Below the pieces are notes generated by a model. The model saw only the letters and a program-made list of their open reading frames with translations, had not been told where the DNA came from and made no database searches. DNA of 64,000 bases from Coemansia sp. RSA 487 (taxonomy: Eukaryota > Kickxellomycota > Kickxellomycetes > Kickxellales > Kickxellaceae), in the NCBI GenBank assembly GCA_027577595.1, contig JANBRJ010000078.1, positions 18,834-82,833 of the forward strand, in the 5' to 3' direction. A program made the translations under genes and the position numbers. Numbering within the stretch: position 1 is the stretch's first letter; every line of letters begins with the position of its first letter. Shown here piece after piece: positions 49,191-63,002 of the stretch.

Positions 49191-52100
49191 TTATATCTTG
49201 TCGCCAAAGCTTAAACGCTGAAGAGGATTGAGATACAGTTCCTCTTCCTGGTCGTCCGTGTATGGGGGTTTCTCTTTGACCTGAACTAATGGATGGGCTC
49301 CAACAAGAACGTTGTGCCAGTAGCGGTAAGCGCGTGCCTCCCTTTTAGAAACCTTGTGTCTGTATTGCTCCAGCTGATCCTGTGTCAGCGTTGCAAGGAG
49401 GTAGTCTGGATGCACCACAAGGCATTCTGCGCCAACCTGGCCAAACCCAAAGGACTTTAGCAATCCGGCCTTTATTCCAGTAGTTTGGATCGGCCGCGAT
49501 GGATACACTATATATTCGCATTGCTCGAGCTCTGATGCGATGTTGTCGGCGTTGCGGTTCCCTGGGATTAGCCCGGTGCGCAACGACTGCAGCAATCCGT
49601 TAAGCATCCATATCGACGCAGGGCCCTTTGGATGGCCGGTGAGATACTTTTGGCACACGGACAACACAGCATTTCCAGGCGTGCGCCCAAGATGTCTAAA
49701 CTGCTGCTCTATTATCTCGGACTCGTTCTTGTCGTTTGCTTTTGTTGATGTGCCGTGGAATGAAGCAACGCCAATGTCATCGACAGTCAGCCCCCAGACT
49801 GCCAACGCGCCACGGAGAGGCGCTATGTAAGGGTTTCGCTTCCAAAAGTCGTTTCCCCATGTGTCTAGCGCCTCTGAATGCTGCCGCTGCGATGTAATCT
49901 CGATAAGCTCAAGCCTTTCCTTCAGTACCGCCGCCGCGTCAGGGCGGTTGGCTTGGCGTACCCCGCCTGCACATTCTCCAGAAGAGACGAAAGTGTGGCT
50001 GTGGGTCTTGAAGCCCACATCAGCAGTGCTTTGACTATTAGCCCTAAATTCATCAGTAGCCAGCTTCTGCTCGTTGAGTGTCCACTCGTTTATCTGGGCC
50101 ATGCGTAGGTCTAGCTGGCGACGCCGATATCCAATGTCCAGCAGCTGCTGCGGCGCGACACCTGTGTGCAGAATCTCCCTTGCCGACGTGAGGATGCCCT
50201 TACCTGGCGCTGGCACGGAGCGACCTTCCTTGTCGGTTGCTGTGTTTGTCATGGCGACTATCCCGTATATTGGTGCGCCGATCTCGAGAGCAGTCGACGC
50301 AGCCATCAGGGTCACTATGCCTGCGCCTTCGCCCTCCATGAAGCCATTACGGGTGGTTGTGCATGGACGCGACATTTCGCGCGGTGTGCGGCCGTGCAGC
50401 CTCTCGCTGACTGCGTTGCTTGTTGCGTTCATCTGCGCAAACTCATAGCTGCTCTCCTCACTGAAGTCGTCGGAGCCGCCTGCCAGCATCACCCTGGCCT
50501 TCCCGGACTGGATCGTGTCGATTGCAACCTCAATCGACACGATCCCTGTTGCACAGGCGCCAATCGTGGTTTTGATGGGACCTGACGATGACATTAGAAG
50601 CATATTGATCCAGGCGGGAACTGTGTTCAGGAACGACTCCTGGTAGATGTCGGGCTGCTGGTCCCTGTCACACATGCGTTCCAGATACACCTTCTTGGCA
50701 GACCGCTGCCCACCGAGGGCTGAGCTTGTTGCACTGCCGACTTCAGACACATGCACGTATCTGTACAGCTCGTACGGGTCGGTGATTCCCGAGCGCACCA
50801 GCGCCTCTGCTGTCGCCACCAGCGCATAGCACGTGACTGGATCGATCTGATCGACGATCTCCTTAGGGATTCCGTAGCGCACAGGATCCCAGCCCGTCGG
50901 CAGCTGCGCAGCCACCAGGCGGTCAAAGCGTAGCGCCTTGGGCACCATGAGCGTCGCACCCTTGAGAAGTCGCACCGACCATGTGCTGTCGGCATTCTCC
51001 CAGATATCGACCTTGTCTCCATTCCTCAGCTTGAACTGGGCTGCCTCGTCTGCAGTGGCCTCGAATGGCTCCATGGCATGCTCGATCTGCAGCTCGCGCA
51101 GCATTGGCTTCTTGTTCGGGTCGTAGCCACCCATTTCCTCAGGCTCAATCAGACGAATACCTGTGTGCTCGAGTATCTGCCTCTCATAGCGGGCCTTCAC
51201 CTGTGCGTCAGAGACAGGCTCTTCGGTTTTTGCATCGACCCACCCCGTGTACATCTTGCCAACACTCTTGTGCTTGCCGTTGAAGTGCCTCACAAGTCCC
51301 ATGATCCACGCCAGTTCCACGCAGGCCTCGAGCGAGAACTCACCATATGCCTCCATCTCCCACCGCGTCTCGGCATTGCCATACGGTCCAACCTCACCAT
51401 ACCCAGTGATAACAACGACTTTGTCGAGGTTTACCATGTCCTGGAGATGCCGCAGACTGCCAAGCTGTGTATATTCCTTGACCACCGGGAACTTGAACTG
51501 GTGGTTGCACAGCACCTTGGCCTTGCGCAGCTTGTAGACCCGCTCAGCGTCCTCGTCAGCTGTGTCGCCAAAGTCCTTCAAGGCCTCAGCCGTCGTGGCC
51601 TTCAATATGCGATCCATCTCGCCCAGCGCCCAGCGCCTATCACCAATGGAGCGAGTGATCTCGGGATAGAACTGGAAGCGCCCAGCCATGTCGGCCCACA
51701 CCGGGCCCTGCGCCGCAAGCTCGTACATGGCTGGATGCAGCAGACCGAGGATGTTGAAGGCCATTTCTCCGGCCGAGAAGGTGCGCACTCCTGCTCTCTC
51801 TACACAATCGGCGACAATGTTGTTAGCGCTCATAAGCCCGGTGCCGCGCGTCCAACCAATCACGGCGCCGGCGACTGAAAGATAAGGCTGCCACCGCGTC
51901 TCCGAATGCCACCGGTGCATGAGCGTCTCTAGGCCGATCTTGCTCTCAGAATACAGTCCATCCATTCCGAACGCCCCGTGGTTTGGTGAGAGAGGAAGAA
52001 CCGCCAGCGTCGGATGCATATCCAGTCTGCGCCCGGCTTTGCATGCGGCGATCTCCCCCAGCAGTCGGAACGTGTTTGTCAGCATCGTCCGATGTGCAAG

Positions 52101-55100
52101 TTCTGAGCGTGATCCGAGCTCAGTGATGTCGTGGCCCAACTCCGGTATCGCCGCAAACGGCATCACGTAGTCCAGATCCCATCCTAGGCCTTTACCCCGA
52201 TCAGTACCGCCGTAGATGTACTTCACAAGCGCGCTAATGTCCTGTCGCGACGCCTGGTTGAATGGAACCACCGTAAGGGACGAACCTCGCGATCCATGTG
52301 TTTGGTATAGCGTCTGGAAATACCGCATTGTCGATGCAGAATATCTGGAGGTAGTCGCAACCACTTGAGCCCCGCCCTCGAGAAGGCCTTTGAGGACCTC
52401 AGCACCGATCGACCCCTCGCCACAGCCAACAACCAATGCGCGCTTACCTGAAAGAGTCAGCCCGTTGTTGCAAATGTCAATAAGCGCGCCTGCGTACTGT
52501 GCAGACAGATCCGGGTCGTACTCCCATCCTGTGACTGGATTGAAAACTCTGCGGCGCAGATGGACCATCGGCGGCAGATCTGCATTTTGCCTCTGCGCAG
52601 TACCACTTTCTGAAAGCTCCAGCTTCTTTAGAGCGACATTAAGTGCGTTAGCAGCGTCCAGGCTGCTCCTCGGTTTGGCAAACCCATGGCTGTCACTAGT
52701 TATGGCGCGAACGTAGTCGTGGATGCTCTTTTCGCCTGGACGGGCGGTCTCTGTGTACTTTGAGTTGCCCGAATCGTCAATGCCCAGGCAAGGCATAAGC
52801 AGCTGCTGCGTGAATTGGTATGCTGGCAGAGCACCCTCTCCTTGTGAAACATACTGGTTGACTAGGCTGGTGCCGTACTTATGTGCAAGAGCATGACCTG
52901 CAGACGTTTCGTTGGTGGAACACCTGACGAGGTAGCAAAGCATGCGCACGACAGCAGGCGTAAAGCGATTGGCGAGACGTAAACAATTTGGCATTAGGCT
53001 AAGATCAACCTTTGTGATCTTGCCCTGGATAATGTTGTAATACAACTCAACAAGATCCTGCTTTGCCCAGTTCCAGTAAGAGTCAAATTGGCGTGCTTTG
53101 AGTAGTGTAAACGTGGGTCGTATCTGTTCAAGGAATTCTGGGCCAAGCTCCGCAGTCAGCAGATCAATATCGGGCGCCAACACCCCAGGTTGTTCGTGGT
53201 CCTCTGCTTCTGCCGTAGGCTGGTGGTGGTGCGCCTGGCTGGCGTTTCCTGCGACGGGATCGCAGCTCGCTCCAAGATACGCGGCCAGTGCCTGTAACGT
53301 ACACCTAGCTAGCGCCTTCTGGGCTGCTTGTGCGGCAATAAACTCCTTGCTATCGATGACAGCTACTGCACCATTGCTGCTTCCTTGGACAGGCGACGAC
53401 GACGGCTCGAGTAGGGGCTGCGTCTGGAAAGTGATACCAGCTCTTTTGGCATAGATACCGGCAGCCGAAGCCAGCCATTCCCAGGCGCCCTCGTTAGACC
53501 CCAGGCGCGAAGCAGGCTCTGTGGAAAGTGCGACCAGTAGTACGCCCTGCTGTCGCAACGGGCCGAGGCCATACCTAGTCTTGAGATATTGGCACATCTG
53601 CGCCTTGGTGAAGCCACCAGGCATCTTGCTGCTCACCATACGGGCAATAAGACCCAGAGACTGCTTCCCAAGCGAGTCAGTCAACGGTGCCAAACTCTGT
53701 GAAAACTCGGCTAGCGGGACCTCCTCGGGTTTCTCAGGAAGTCCATCACCAAACTCCTTCTGCAAGTCGCCAATGATTTCGTTCTGGAGCGTCGACTTTC
53801 CGCCGACAAAATCCTTGATAGCCAAGGTGCTATCAACGGCTTCAATGCGCAGCTTGAGCTTGTGCGCCACCAGCGCCTGGATGACTTCTAGCGGCTGAAT
53901 CGCGACATCATCGATGTCCTTGGCACGCGTGTTGACAGAAGAGGCCACCGCCGGTCCGGATGCAGGCTGGTAGCTATCTTCTGGAGCCACTGTTTCCTCT
54001 GGCATCTTGTCTGGTGCCGCAGTCTGGGAAAGTTCGGCGCTTGCATTCTCATAGAGGATTGCGTCCATATCTGACGCAGAAGAGAGGATCTCGATGTTGC
54101 TCTTGAGACTGTCTGAGCAGCCCTCCAGTTTGTAGAGACTGCAGTCAAGGGTGTGACGGAGCATGTTTGATAGCACACTACGGGGCCCGATCTCAATGAA
54201 GCGCGTCACGCCCAGATCGCGCAAGAGAGCATCCTGGGTCTCGATCCAGCGCACGGGCGAGGAGAACTGGTAGCTGAGGACCTCGATCAGTAACGTGTAG
54301 GCGGTTTCCCGAAAGTACTCAGCGTCGCGCTCAAGCCTGGCAACTTCGAGCGTGGTGAGTAGACCGGCAAGTGCCTCCGAGTGCGTCAGCTCGTAGACGT
54401 GGCGGATGTAAGCAAGCGTGACGTCAAAGGGACGTGCAGTGAGGTTGGGGACGTAGCGTCCGCGTAGCCGCTCCACTTCCACATCGTGTGGCTGGATCTT
54501 GGACCGCAGCATCTTGCGGAACGACCACACGCCGTCGTGAAGAAGACTCGAGTGGAAGGGCACATCGACTCCTGGAACTGGGATTGTCGCGTGAGTGCGG
54601 CAGAGCTCGAAGTGTGGTCCTTCTTTCTCCTTTAGCATGCAGGCGTTGCTGACTGCCGAGGCAGCAAGCTGCGCCATAACCTCCTCCGCCACGGCGTGCT
54701 CGACCTGCAGCGAATCAAGGAACTGCCCCAGCGCTTCGAGAAGAACCAGCTCGCCAGACACCACGTACTGCGTGCCTTGCACGTTGTAGTTGACGATCTC
54801 AAGCAGGCCGTCGTATCCACCGTGTTGTCTGATCGCGCGGACAGCTTGCACAAGGGACTCTGGTGTGAACCACGCGGCAACGCGCGTAGGATTGACAGCA
54901 ACCATGCCATATATGGAGGCATGGCTGGCTGCATCGCGACGGACGGCCTGCTGCATAGTCAGACCGCGACAGAAGCCGATGTCAGCGGCGGTCTCGGGGC
55001 TGAAGACGTGGCCAATGGCAGTGAGCCCGGCATATTCGCCAAGAGAGTGGCCAGCAAACAGCGCGCCAGCAGGCACAACGCCGCAGGACTCCAGGTGCGC

Positions 55101-58100
55101 GAACTCGGCAACCTCGCAGACCAGCATGGCAGACTGGGTGAACTGCGTGGCGTACAACAGCCCCCGCGCGTGGGAGAACGTGAACGACTCTGCGTCGACA
55201 GCAATCTCAGGGAACAGCGGACGGCTCACGAGTCGCGAGCCGTCGTGCTTGCTGTGCTCGTACGCCATCGCGCGGTACCGAGCGCGCACAGCAGCTCCGC
55301 GCTTGCCGGTGAAATGCACAGTTAGCGTGCGTGGGTTTGAGCGCACTATGTCCAGCAGCGGAATTCCGTAGGCGCTGCGCATGAAGTGGTCTGCCGAGTC
55401 CCACACGTCGCGCGCCACCGCCGACTGTGCGTACAGCTCCATGCCCATACCGGGTGCGTGCGCGCCCTGTCCAGCAAACGCAAACACTGTCGTCGGCTGC
55501 TCGATCTCGGCACGCGCCTCGAGGACCCTGGCACCGCCGATGCAAGATGTCTCTACTGCAACTACCATGCGTCCGTCGGCAAAGCCTGTGTGGTGGACGC
55601 GTGTCTCGAGCCGGTCGCCTGGCCGCACCATGCCAACAAACGCCGCGCTGAAAGCTGTCATGCGTGCCGGATCTCCCCGCGCAACCAGATCCTCGACTAG
55701 CGTCCGCGTCGACGCACTGGTCCACATCCCATGCGCGATCGGGCCCGGTAGCCCGACAAGATCCGCAAAGTACTTGCTTGTGTGGATCGGGTTGTGGTCC
55801 GCTGACGCACACGAATACTCGCGTCCGCTTGCAGGAGCAGTGGCGCCTGCTTGGCCGTCTGTCACAATCTTGCGCTTGCCGTTCAGACTGCGCTGCACCA
55901 CGCCATCCACGCGCCCGTGGCTCTGCAGGAACTGCATGGCCCCGTTCCTGTGTGTGGCACCGCTTTCGTAATCAACGTCTGCTACGTGCTCCCACTTGCC
56001 ACAGCGGCTCCGGGCGTAGACCGGCCCAAACGAGACAATATTCGAATAGGCTGCTGCAGAGCTGAAGCGGTACTGAGACTCGAGGTTAAACCTAAGGGTG
56101 CTTCCCAGGCGGGTGCAGTCGTTGGCTCCCGGCCGGGGAACAAACCACTCCTTTGCCTTGAGCAGTGCGACCATGCTCTTTCTGTCGAGTGTAAGTAGAA
56201 TCGGCTGCTCGCGTGTGTGCGTAAAGTTTGTCGCAAATTCGGGTGTCTGACCGCGAAACAAAAACACCGTATTCACCTCAACTACGGGCCTACCACCCAC
56301 AGTCACGGCTCCCTGGACCGTTATGTTGCGCCCCGCACTAGTGTCCCGCACGCTGGTTATGCAGGCCTCGCTGCTTACCGTCTGGCCCGCACGCAGTCCA
56401 TCGCGCGCCCCTAGAAGCACACGGAACCCGTTCGACAGGTGCACCATCCTGGTCAAGTCTCCGTCGCACGTCTGGGTCATCAGACACTTGCACAGTGCCG
56501 GCCAGAACACCCGCATTGCAAAGTCAAGCGGTGTATGTGCACCTTCGCAGTCCCATGGCGCAATGTATCTGCTGGACAGGCTGCCAACTGCGCTGCAGAA
56601 GGCATTGACATCGTCTCGGTCAATCGTGATCTGCTCTCCACAGTGCATGATCCCGTAGCCTGTCTCGTGGATGAGCCTCTCGCCATCCTCGCTGTTCTCG
56701 AACCACATCTGTGCGTAGAACCGCTTGATGCGCTCGTTGCGTCCCTCCATTACTTCGTGGATAGGTGCATAAGGCATGCGTGCCTGATAGCGGAACAGCA
56801 GCTCCAGAGTACAGGTGGTGCCACGCGGCGACGAGTACATGTTGAAATGGATGACGTTGTCACCGTCAATCGAAAAGTCAAGCGCCTTATACCCGCTGGT
56901 ATCAATGACCTCAACTGCCTTGGGGCGGCCACTATTGTCGAGTGCAACCTTGACAACCTGGCTGGAGCGCGGATGTAGAACGCGCTGAGCAATGTTGCTC
57001 TCGTACTTGTGGTTCTGCACAACGATTGGCGTGGTCAGGAAAGCACGCAGCCAAGTCATCTCGTTTCCAGCAAGTATTTCGAGCCACGCCTCTGTTTCAG
57101 GAAGCTGCACTTTGCTCTTAGGCAGAGTGTAGATACGCTTGGTCTCTGTTGTTTCAACGCCCACATGCGGCAGAGCAGGGCATGCAGCAAGTGCGTTGCC
57201 CATATATCCGACTGTGGGGACCTTGGACTCGTCGCCATCGTAGTAGCGTTCAAGAAGCGACGCAATCTGCCCGTTGTAGATGTTGTCCAGAATGTCTTTG
57301 ACAGGCTCGTTTGCTTTGGTCGAGTAGCGGGCGGCAACAGGGCCCTGCAGGATGCATACGCGGCCGACATCCTGGTCTGCAACAGCATCAACGTCCTCAG
57401 CCTGCCAGAGCGAGTCCTTCTTGAACCAGATGTGGAAGTCCTTGTCCATAACTGGGATGAACGGAACTGGCTTCTGTCCAGGACGCATGCACAGGTTGAT
57501 GAAGAACTGGATATCCTCGCTTGTCAGAAGCTGCGTGTAGCAGTCGGGGTATAGGTCAAGAATGGCTTTGACTTGGTCGAACGGGTCGTTGATCTGGTTG
57601 AACGACTGGAGCGTAGCTGGGGACTCTTTGGCGATGAAGCGCTCCTCCAGGCGCAGCAGGTAGTCGCCGACAAGGTTGCGCATGGTAACGTCGATCCAGC
57701 GCGACTGGTGCTTTATGTAGAGCACCCCAAGCAGGCGATTAGCGACCTCGGCATAGGTCATCTCCTCAAGGTCGGCGTTCGATCCGTCAGCCTTCTGGCC
57801 AAACCATGGCTTCTGAAAGTCTGCGTTGAGGCGGTTGATAATGTACTCCTTCTTTGCGAGCAGCACAGGCAGGCGCTTGTCGCGTGGCAGCGAAAAGACG
57901 GTGTCGTCCATTTCCTTCCAGAACATCACGCCGCGAGTGGCGATTTTGTGGATCGGCTCACCGAGCTCAGAAAGCACAGTGACAATTCCACCGGCAGGGC
58001 TCTTGTACGTCTTCTCCCACTCTGAGTCGTCGATTCCCGGCGCTGCCACGATCGCTTCTTTGACCGAATCGGAAGCACAGCCTTCCTTGGCAACCATGAC

Positions 58101-60654
58101 GCGCGAGGCAAACAAGCAGCCGTCAAAGGGCATCGGCGCGCAGTCAAAGCGCTTGCTCCACTCGCCAGTAAGATAAGGCAGAGTGTCGTCAACACCCCCG
58201 AAGCCCGAGCCGGCAACAAGAACAATGTTCTTCTGCGCGCGCACAGCGCCGTATGTCTCAAGAATGGGCTGGTGGAAGTCCTCGAACGAGTGATGACCGC
58301 CGGCACGGCCGCCAGTCCATTGCAAAAGGATCGGGAAGTCGGGGTTGGCCTGGGCGATCTTGATGACCAGGCGGATCGTGGACACTGAGCTCGGCTTCAG
58401 ACCAATGTGGCGAAAACCAGCTGCGCAGATGCTGGTGATTATCTCGTTGCAAACCTCGTAGGACGGCACACCGGCGCCAATGCACAGGCCCTCCATTGGA
58501 ATACCCTCGCGACGCATCCGCTGGATGGCTGGGTATTGGATATTCCACAGGAACGGGTTGACGTAGATCGAGTTGATCGAGATGCCCAGCCCCGGATCAA
58601 CGGATTTGAGGATCTTGTCAACCTTGTCACGCAGCATGGGCTCGCTGAAGTGGCCACCGCCCGACAGCTCAATATGGTATCCAGCGCGCATAACAGCCGA
58701 GACAAAGACGTCGCTGATGGTCGACGGAGTCATACCGGCAACCATGACCGGCGGCTTGCCCAGCAGGCGGCTCATCGGCGTGTCTATGTGAATTTTGCCA
58801 TCAGCCTCCGTGCGCACGAGACGCGGAGCAAAGTTGCGCTGCCAGTCGCATGCTTCCCCAAGGTCTGCTGCATCTGCTTTGTACATATCTGCCTTTGGCG
58901 CAACTGGCGACCGTTTGCTGCTGCTGCCATGGCTAAACACACTTGCGCAGATCAGCGGCACACCGCGACCCTCCAGAATCCGGAAGTTTATGTCCCCAAA
59001 GCCAGCGGCACCGCCTGGCCCAAAATCGACGACATGTGTTGCGCCAGTGCTACGAACAGCAAGCGGCCAGTTTACAGGAAGCACACACATGCTTTCTAGA
59101 AGATAGTGCGTGAGGTTCGCCTCTGTGCGGATGTCGTGGCCATCGTCGTTGGCGCGCACAGCGCGGCGCATCTCGCCTGCGTCAAGCTGCCACCCCTTCC
59201 TTGCCGCGTACTTCTGCGCCCTCTCGGCGGCGTGGGCCAGGAGCCTGCAGTGGTATGGTGCATTGATGCTGATGTAGCTTGTTACTACCCGGGGCTTCCG
59301 TTGGGAGAAGTTTGTCCGTGACTGATCTGTGCCCTTGGCGTCGTAGGTTGTGCCCAGACGCCTAACAAGCTGCGCAACCGACGATGTGACGCCCGAAACT
59401 ACGAAAAAGTGAGCTCCGTTTACAAGCGAAATGTACACATACATTGCTGCTTCTCTCTGCTGTTTGTTGTGTTGATCGATGACCCTTTGCAGCTGCTCCT
59501 GTGTGAGCTTTAGTACGCATACCATCGATGTTGGGCGCTGCACTGTGCCGTCCGTTGCCGCCAACCCGGGCATCTCTATCGAGAATGGATAGTCCAGCTG
59601 TGGGAATACACCAGTAATCATCAATAGGCCAAGCACACGCTTTGCGATGCCGTAGAATGACGACTCATCCGTCGCCATTGATAGTGCTGTTGCTGTGGAA
59701 ATCCCCTGGCTATGCCCTGCAAACTCTACAAGTATTCACAAATACTTAAGCACACGATTTAGCAATACTATCCTACCCCCTTTCAACATGTCCATTGCAT
59801 GGTTTGAATGATGAAGAAAGAAATCTGCATGTGCACACATTACCCTTGAATGATTTTGCTAGCTCTCCTGGCGTTATCCCTAGCGTTTTATAGAGAACAA
59901 CAACCTGCATCAGCTGTGTTAGTCCGACCACAGGGATGGAAACAGGCACAGATAAAAGGTATTCGGTGTTCGGCAAAGCGTCGTCCGAGTTTGTGATCCA
60001 GCTCAATACATCTAACCCGTGCCTATACAATGACGATACGTCTGGATCTGCAGACTCCTCGACGAGAAATGCATTCATTTGCTCAACAAAATCCCCAACT
60101 AGAGGGCGATACGTTCTGTAAACTGTGCGGGTCTCGTCAATGTAGTTATCCATTCCGCCCTGACCACGGAAGATACCAACAGGCCTAATCGCTGCCGAAG
60201 AGAAGAGAGCTGGCATTGGCTGCTGCTGCTTCTCCCCATCAATGCACATTTCCTGCGCTGCATAGTACGACTGAAGCACCAGCTGTACCAAGTCCTCGCT
60301 CAAGCTTTGATCGCATATACTTGCATGGATGTTTTGTGTAGAGCAGAACTTTGCGTTAAATGCTGCAAAGAGCGCCGACATTGTCTCTATGCTTGTTGTA
60401 GGTAAATTCGCTGCATATCCGATAAACCTGGCACCTACTACAACCTCACTCAGTTCTGGTTCTGTGTTAACAAAATCGACTTCTTTAGAAGTCACCATCT
60501 TGTTTACAAAGTGTTTGAATAATTCTTTAGCCTCCATAACGGCTGTCTCTGGAAGGGGCAAGCCTAACATCACCACATCGTCGCCTACGCTGGCTATGAG
60601 TCTGACATCCTCCAAGCAGGGCACACTTTGAAATCTGCTATCGCGCTTTGTCAT
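49191..60654 (-). CDS. FAS1: Single-chain fungal type I fatty acid synthase, lacking the phosphopantetheinyl transferase domain
   Basis: Two exons, 60654-59844 and 59725-49191 (donor GTAATG, acceptor TTGTAG), encode 3,781 residues: a beta chain fused to an alpha chain. Domain order is acetyl transferase (S276 in GHSQG, right after the intron), FMN enoyl reductase (MVAGMTPSTISD near 600), dehydratase hot-dog (DHNPIHTSKYF near 1580), malonyl/palmitoyl transferase (S1831 in GHSLGEY), one acyl carrier domain (S2248 in GGKSTLQNE), ketoreductase (GCGEGSIGAEV near 2700, Y2862 in YSESK) and ketosynthase (C3328 in GACATG, H3594 in FHGTSTKAND, H3635 in TGHPKG). It makes C16-C18 acyl-CoA in the cytosol. 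It stops after LNPLQRLSFGDKI, where yeast Fas2 continues into the transferase that loads phosphopantetheine, so a separate enzyme is needed. An ATG 47 codons further upstream is less likely as the start. Confidence 0.95.
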
Positions 60655-63002
60655 TATGCTAATATGCGTCGCTTCGGTTTTTATAACTATTAAAAAGGTG
60701 CTAACAAATATAGCAAATATACAAATAGTTGAAATAAATACTCTTGACCTAGGCTTTGTTAATATGTGTGACTGGTTATCTCTAACTATCACCACAGCTT
60801 ACTATGAATAACACTGTTTTTTATCACTCAGAATTAATTACCTTGTTAGTTGTGCAACTATGCGCTAGATAAATGAATATTATACCTATATAAAAACAGC
60901 AACTATAAAAGTAATGGTTTTGCTGATGCGAAGATAGTATATTATTTTATAAGGAAGGAAAGCATTACGGTTTGTTTTGTTTTCAACAGATGTATACGTC
61001 CTATGCCCCAGCTTCCATGCCTATTTCAAAATTTGCACTGCCATTGTGCTGTTTCTATCATCTAAAGCAGGTCCGTCTGCAATTGTTTTCCATTGCCCCT
61101 GGCAAACTACAATTGCGCTTCAGCATGCACATCTTTGTAAATGATTCTAGTATCCAAGCCACACTCAAGCCTTCCAAATTTAAAAAATGGCAAGTCTACA
61201 GCGGATTGGGAAGATAATGGATCGTAGAATACTTGTTATGCAGCCAACAGTGCTGTGGCGTCCACAGCTTGTATAGTAATATGCAATTACTTTGCTGCCG
61301 AAATAACTATATTCCAGCTGCATGGTTTGTTTTGCTGTGTTTCTACATCCAACTGGAATCATGCTGCATAGCTTTTGCATGTGCACATTAAACTTTGCCC
61401 ATTTTCCGTTGGCAGGGGCGGGGCTGTATTGAGGCACAATTGGTCCATATTTGTTGATACCCTATAACAATATTTATTACATTTGAGTTTGTCTGCTTCC
61501 TTGCTTGCATTACGCTGGTTCCTGTAACAATTGCAACACCCACATCTGCCTCGATTGCAGCTACGCAAAATATTTGACGTATATTATTTAGAAATTATTA
61601 AAAAGCCATTGGCATTGAAAGCCATAGAATATAAGCAATGCAGGCGGCACATTTGTTTGATTCATTAACTGCGGGGGAACGTTTTGAATTTATTCTTTTC
61701 ATTCGCAAATCGTATTCTACAAATGATTGCACTTGCTAAACTATTGGCAAGGCTTGTCAATGTATGATGGTAGATATTATAGTGAAAGACGCACAAAGCA
61801 TCATTAGCAATATCAAGCAACATGTGCTGTAAACATAATGCTTCTACAAGCTAAGGAGGACAAATTTCTAGGCAGCTTGCTAAACGCTAGTTTTCAGCTA
61901 TAAAGCATTCGAAATTGAAACATGCTAAAGTATCAATATGCCTCAATGTGCTATTATGAAATAAATAGTTTGTTCTAATGGCATGTTTATTAAACAATAT
62001 GAGCTAGTGAAACAACAAAATCAGTCTAATTCCAAGACAACCTTTCTGTTTTACCACAAATACAGTCTGATTATATGTTTTGTACATATGGAAATGTAAT
62101 ATTTGACGAGTGGCTGCATCTCTCAAACTGGCAGCTTTTGGGAACCATTAAGCAGCCAATTTTCTTGGAGAGCCCTGCTTATATAAACAATACATAGTAT
62201 ATCAGCTGCGTTGTTGTCTCTTAGTTTTATAACCACATAATAAGAGCTATCATGTTGCTTTGATTGTTAAGCATTTACACAGTACTTTGTGGAAATAATG
62301 TTTATATTACCGTTGTCATCCTACAATTGATATTTTACTTGGGCCGCTTAACAGGTGCAGGATATGGACGTGGAAGAGGCGGCTTTGTTACTGGTCTGTC
62401 TGGAGGCATTTCTGTGAATGGAATATCTTAATGATGTTGTGTCTCCTTTGGCAAGATGAAGCAGAGACAGAAGTTCAGCGTTTATATAGCATGGAATTTG
62501 GGAATGCAAAGCGGATATTTTGACGAACTAGATACCTAACAAATATTAACTTTTTACCATATTAGACAATTGTACAAATAAATTTATATATTTTAAAGTC
62601 ATTGCTTATATTGAATAAACTTTACTTTTATTGTTTTTTATCAGAAAATATGGTGACTTTAGACATATTATAAAAGTAAACAGAAAAACTGATTTGCTAG
62701 CCATACTTTAATCAAAGTGCTGAGTAATGCTAAAACATGGCAAATGTCTAATTCAGGGGCTTTATGTAATTACAGAGTAAGAGATGAAAGAAAGTGTTCA
62801 AGTAACAAATTAAATAACTATTAAAAGGCAAAATAAAAGCACAATCGGAAGTGCTGGCCAAAGATATATTCATATAAACAGGTGGACACCAAGACAATGG
62901 AGAAAGATTGAGAAATCTATCACAGGATTAGAATTCTGTATGTCTGTGTCGCCGAGAAGGCAAAACAAAGCTAGTTCCTGGTTCAGTGTGATTGCGTTCT
63001 TG
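60655..63002. other. AT-rich intergenic region
   Basis: About 2.3 kb of A+T rich DNA. A TATAAAA on the minus strand near 60679-60686 lies just upstream of the synthase start and may be its TATA box. Short frames around 60972-61568 show no family resemblance. The right part may include the decayed 3' portion of the copia element, but I could not recognise its RNase H or a long terminal repeat. Confidence 0.5.
62340..62412 (-). CDS. possible short proline-rich frame
   Basis: On the minus strand, just after an acceptor-like TTCACAG, a 24-codon frame reads MPPDRPVTKPPLPRPYPAPV and ends KRPK before a stop. TATATAAAC lies about 75 bases upstream on the same strand. It could be a last exon, a micropeptide or chance; the opposite strand reads Gly/Arg-rich. 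No family recognised. Confidence 0.18.
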
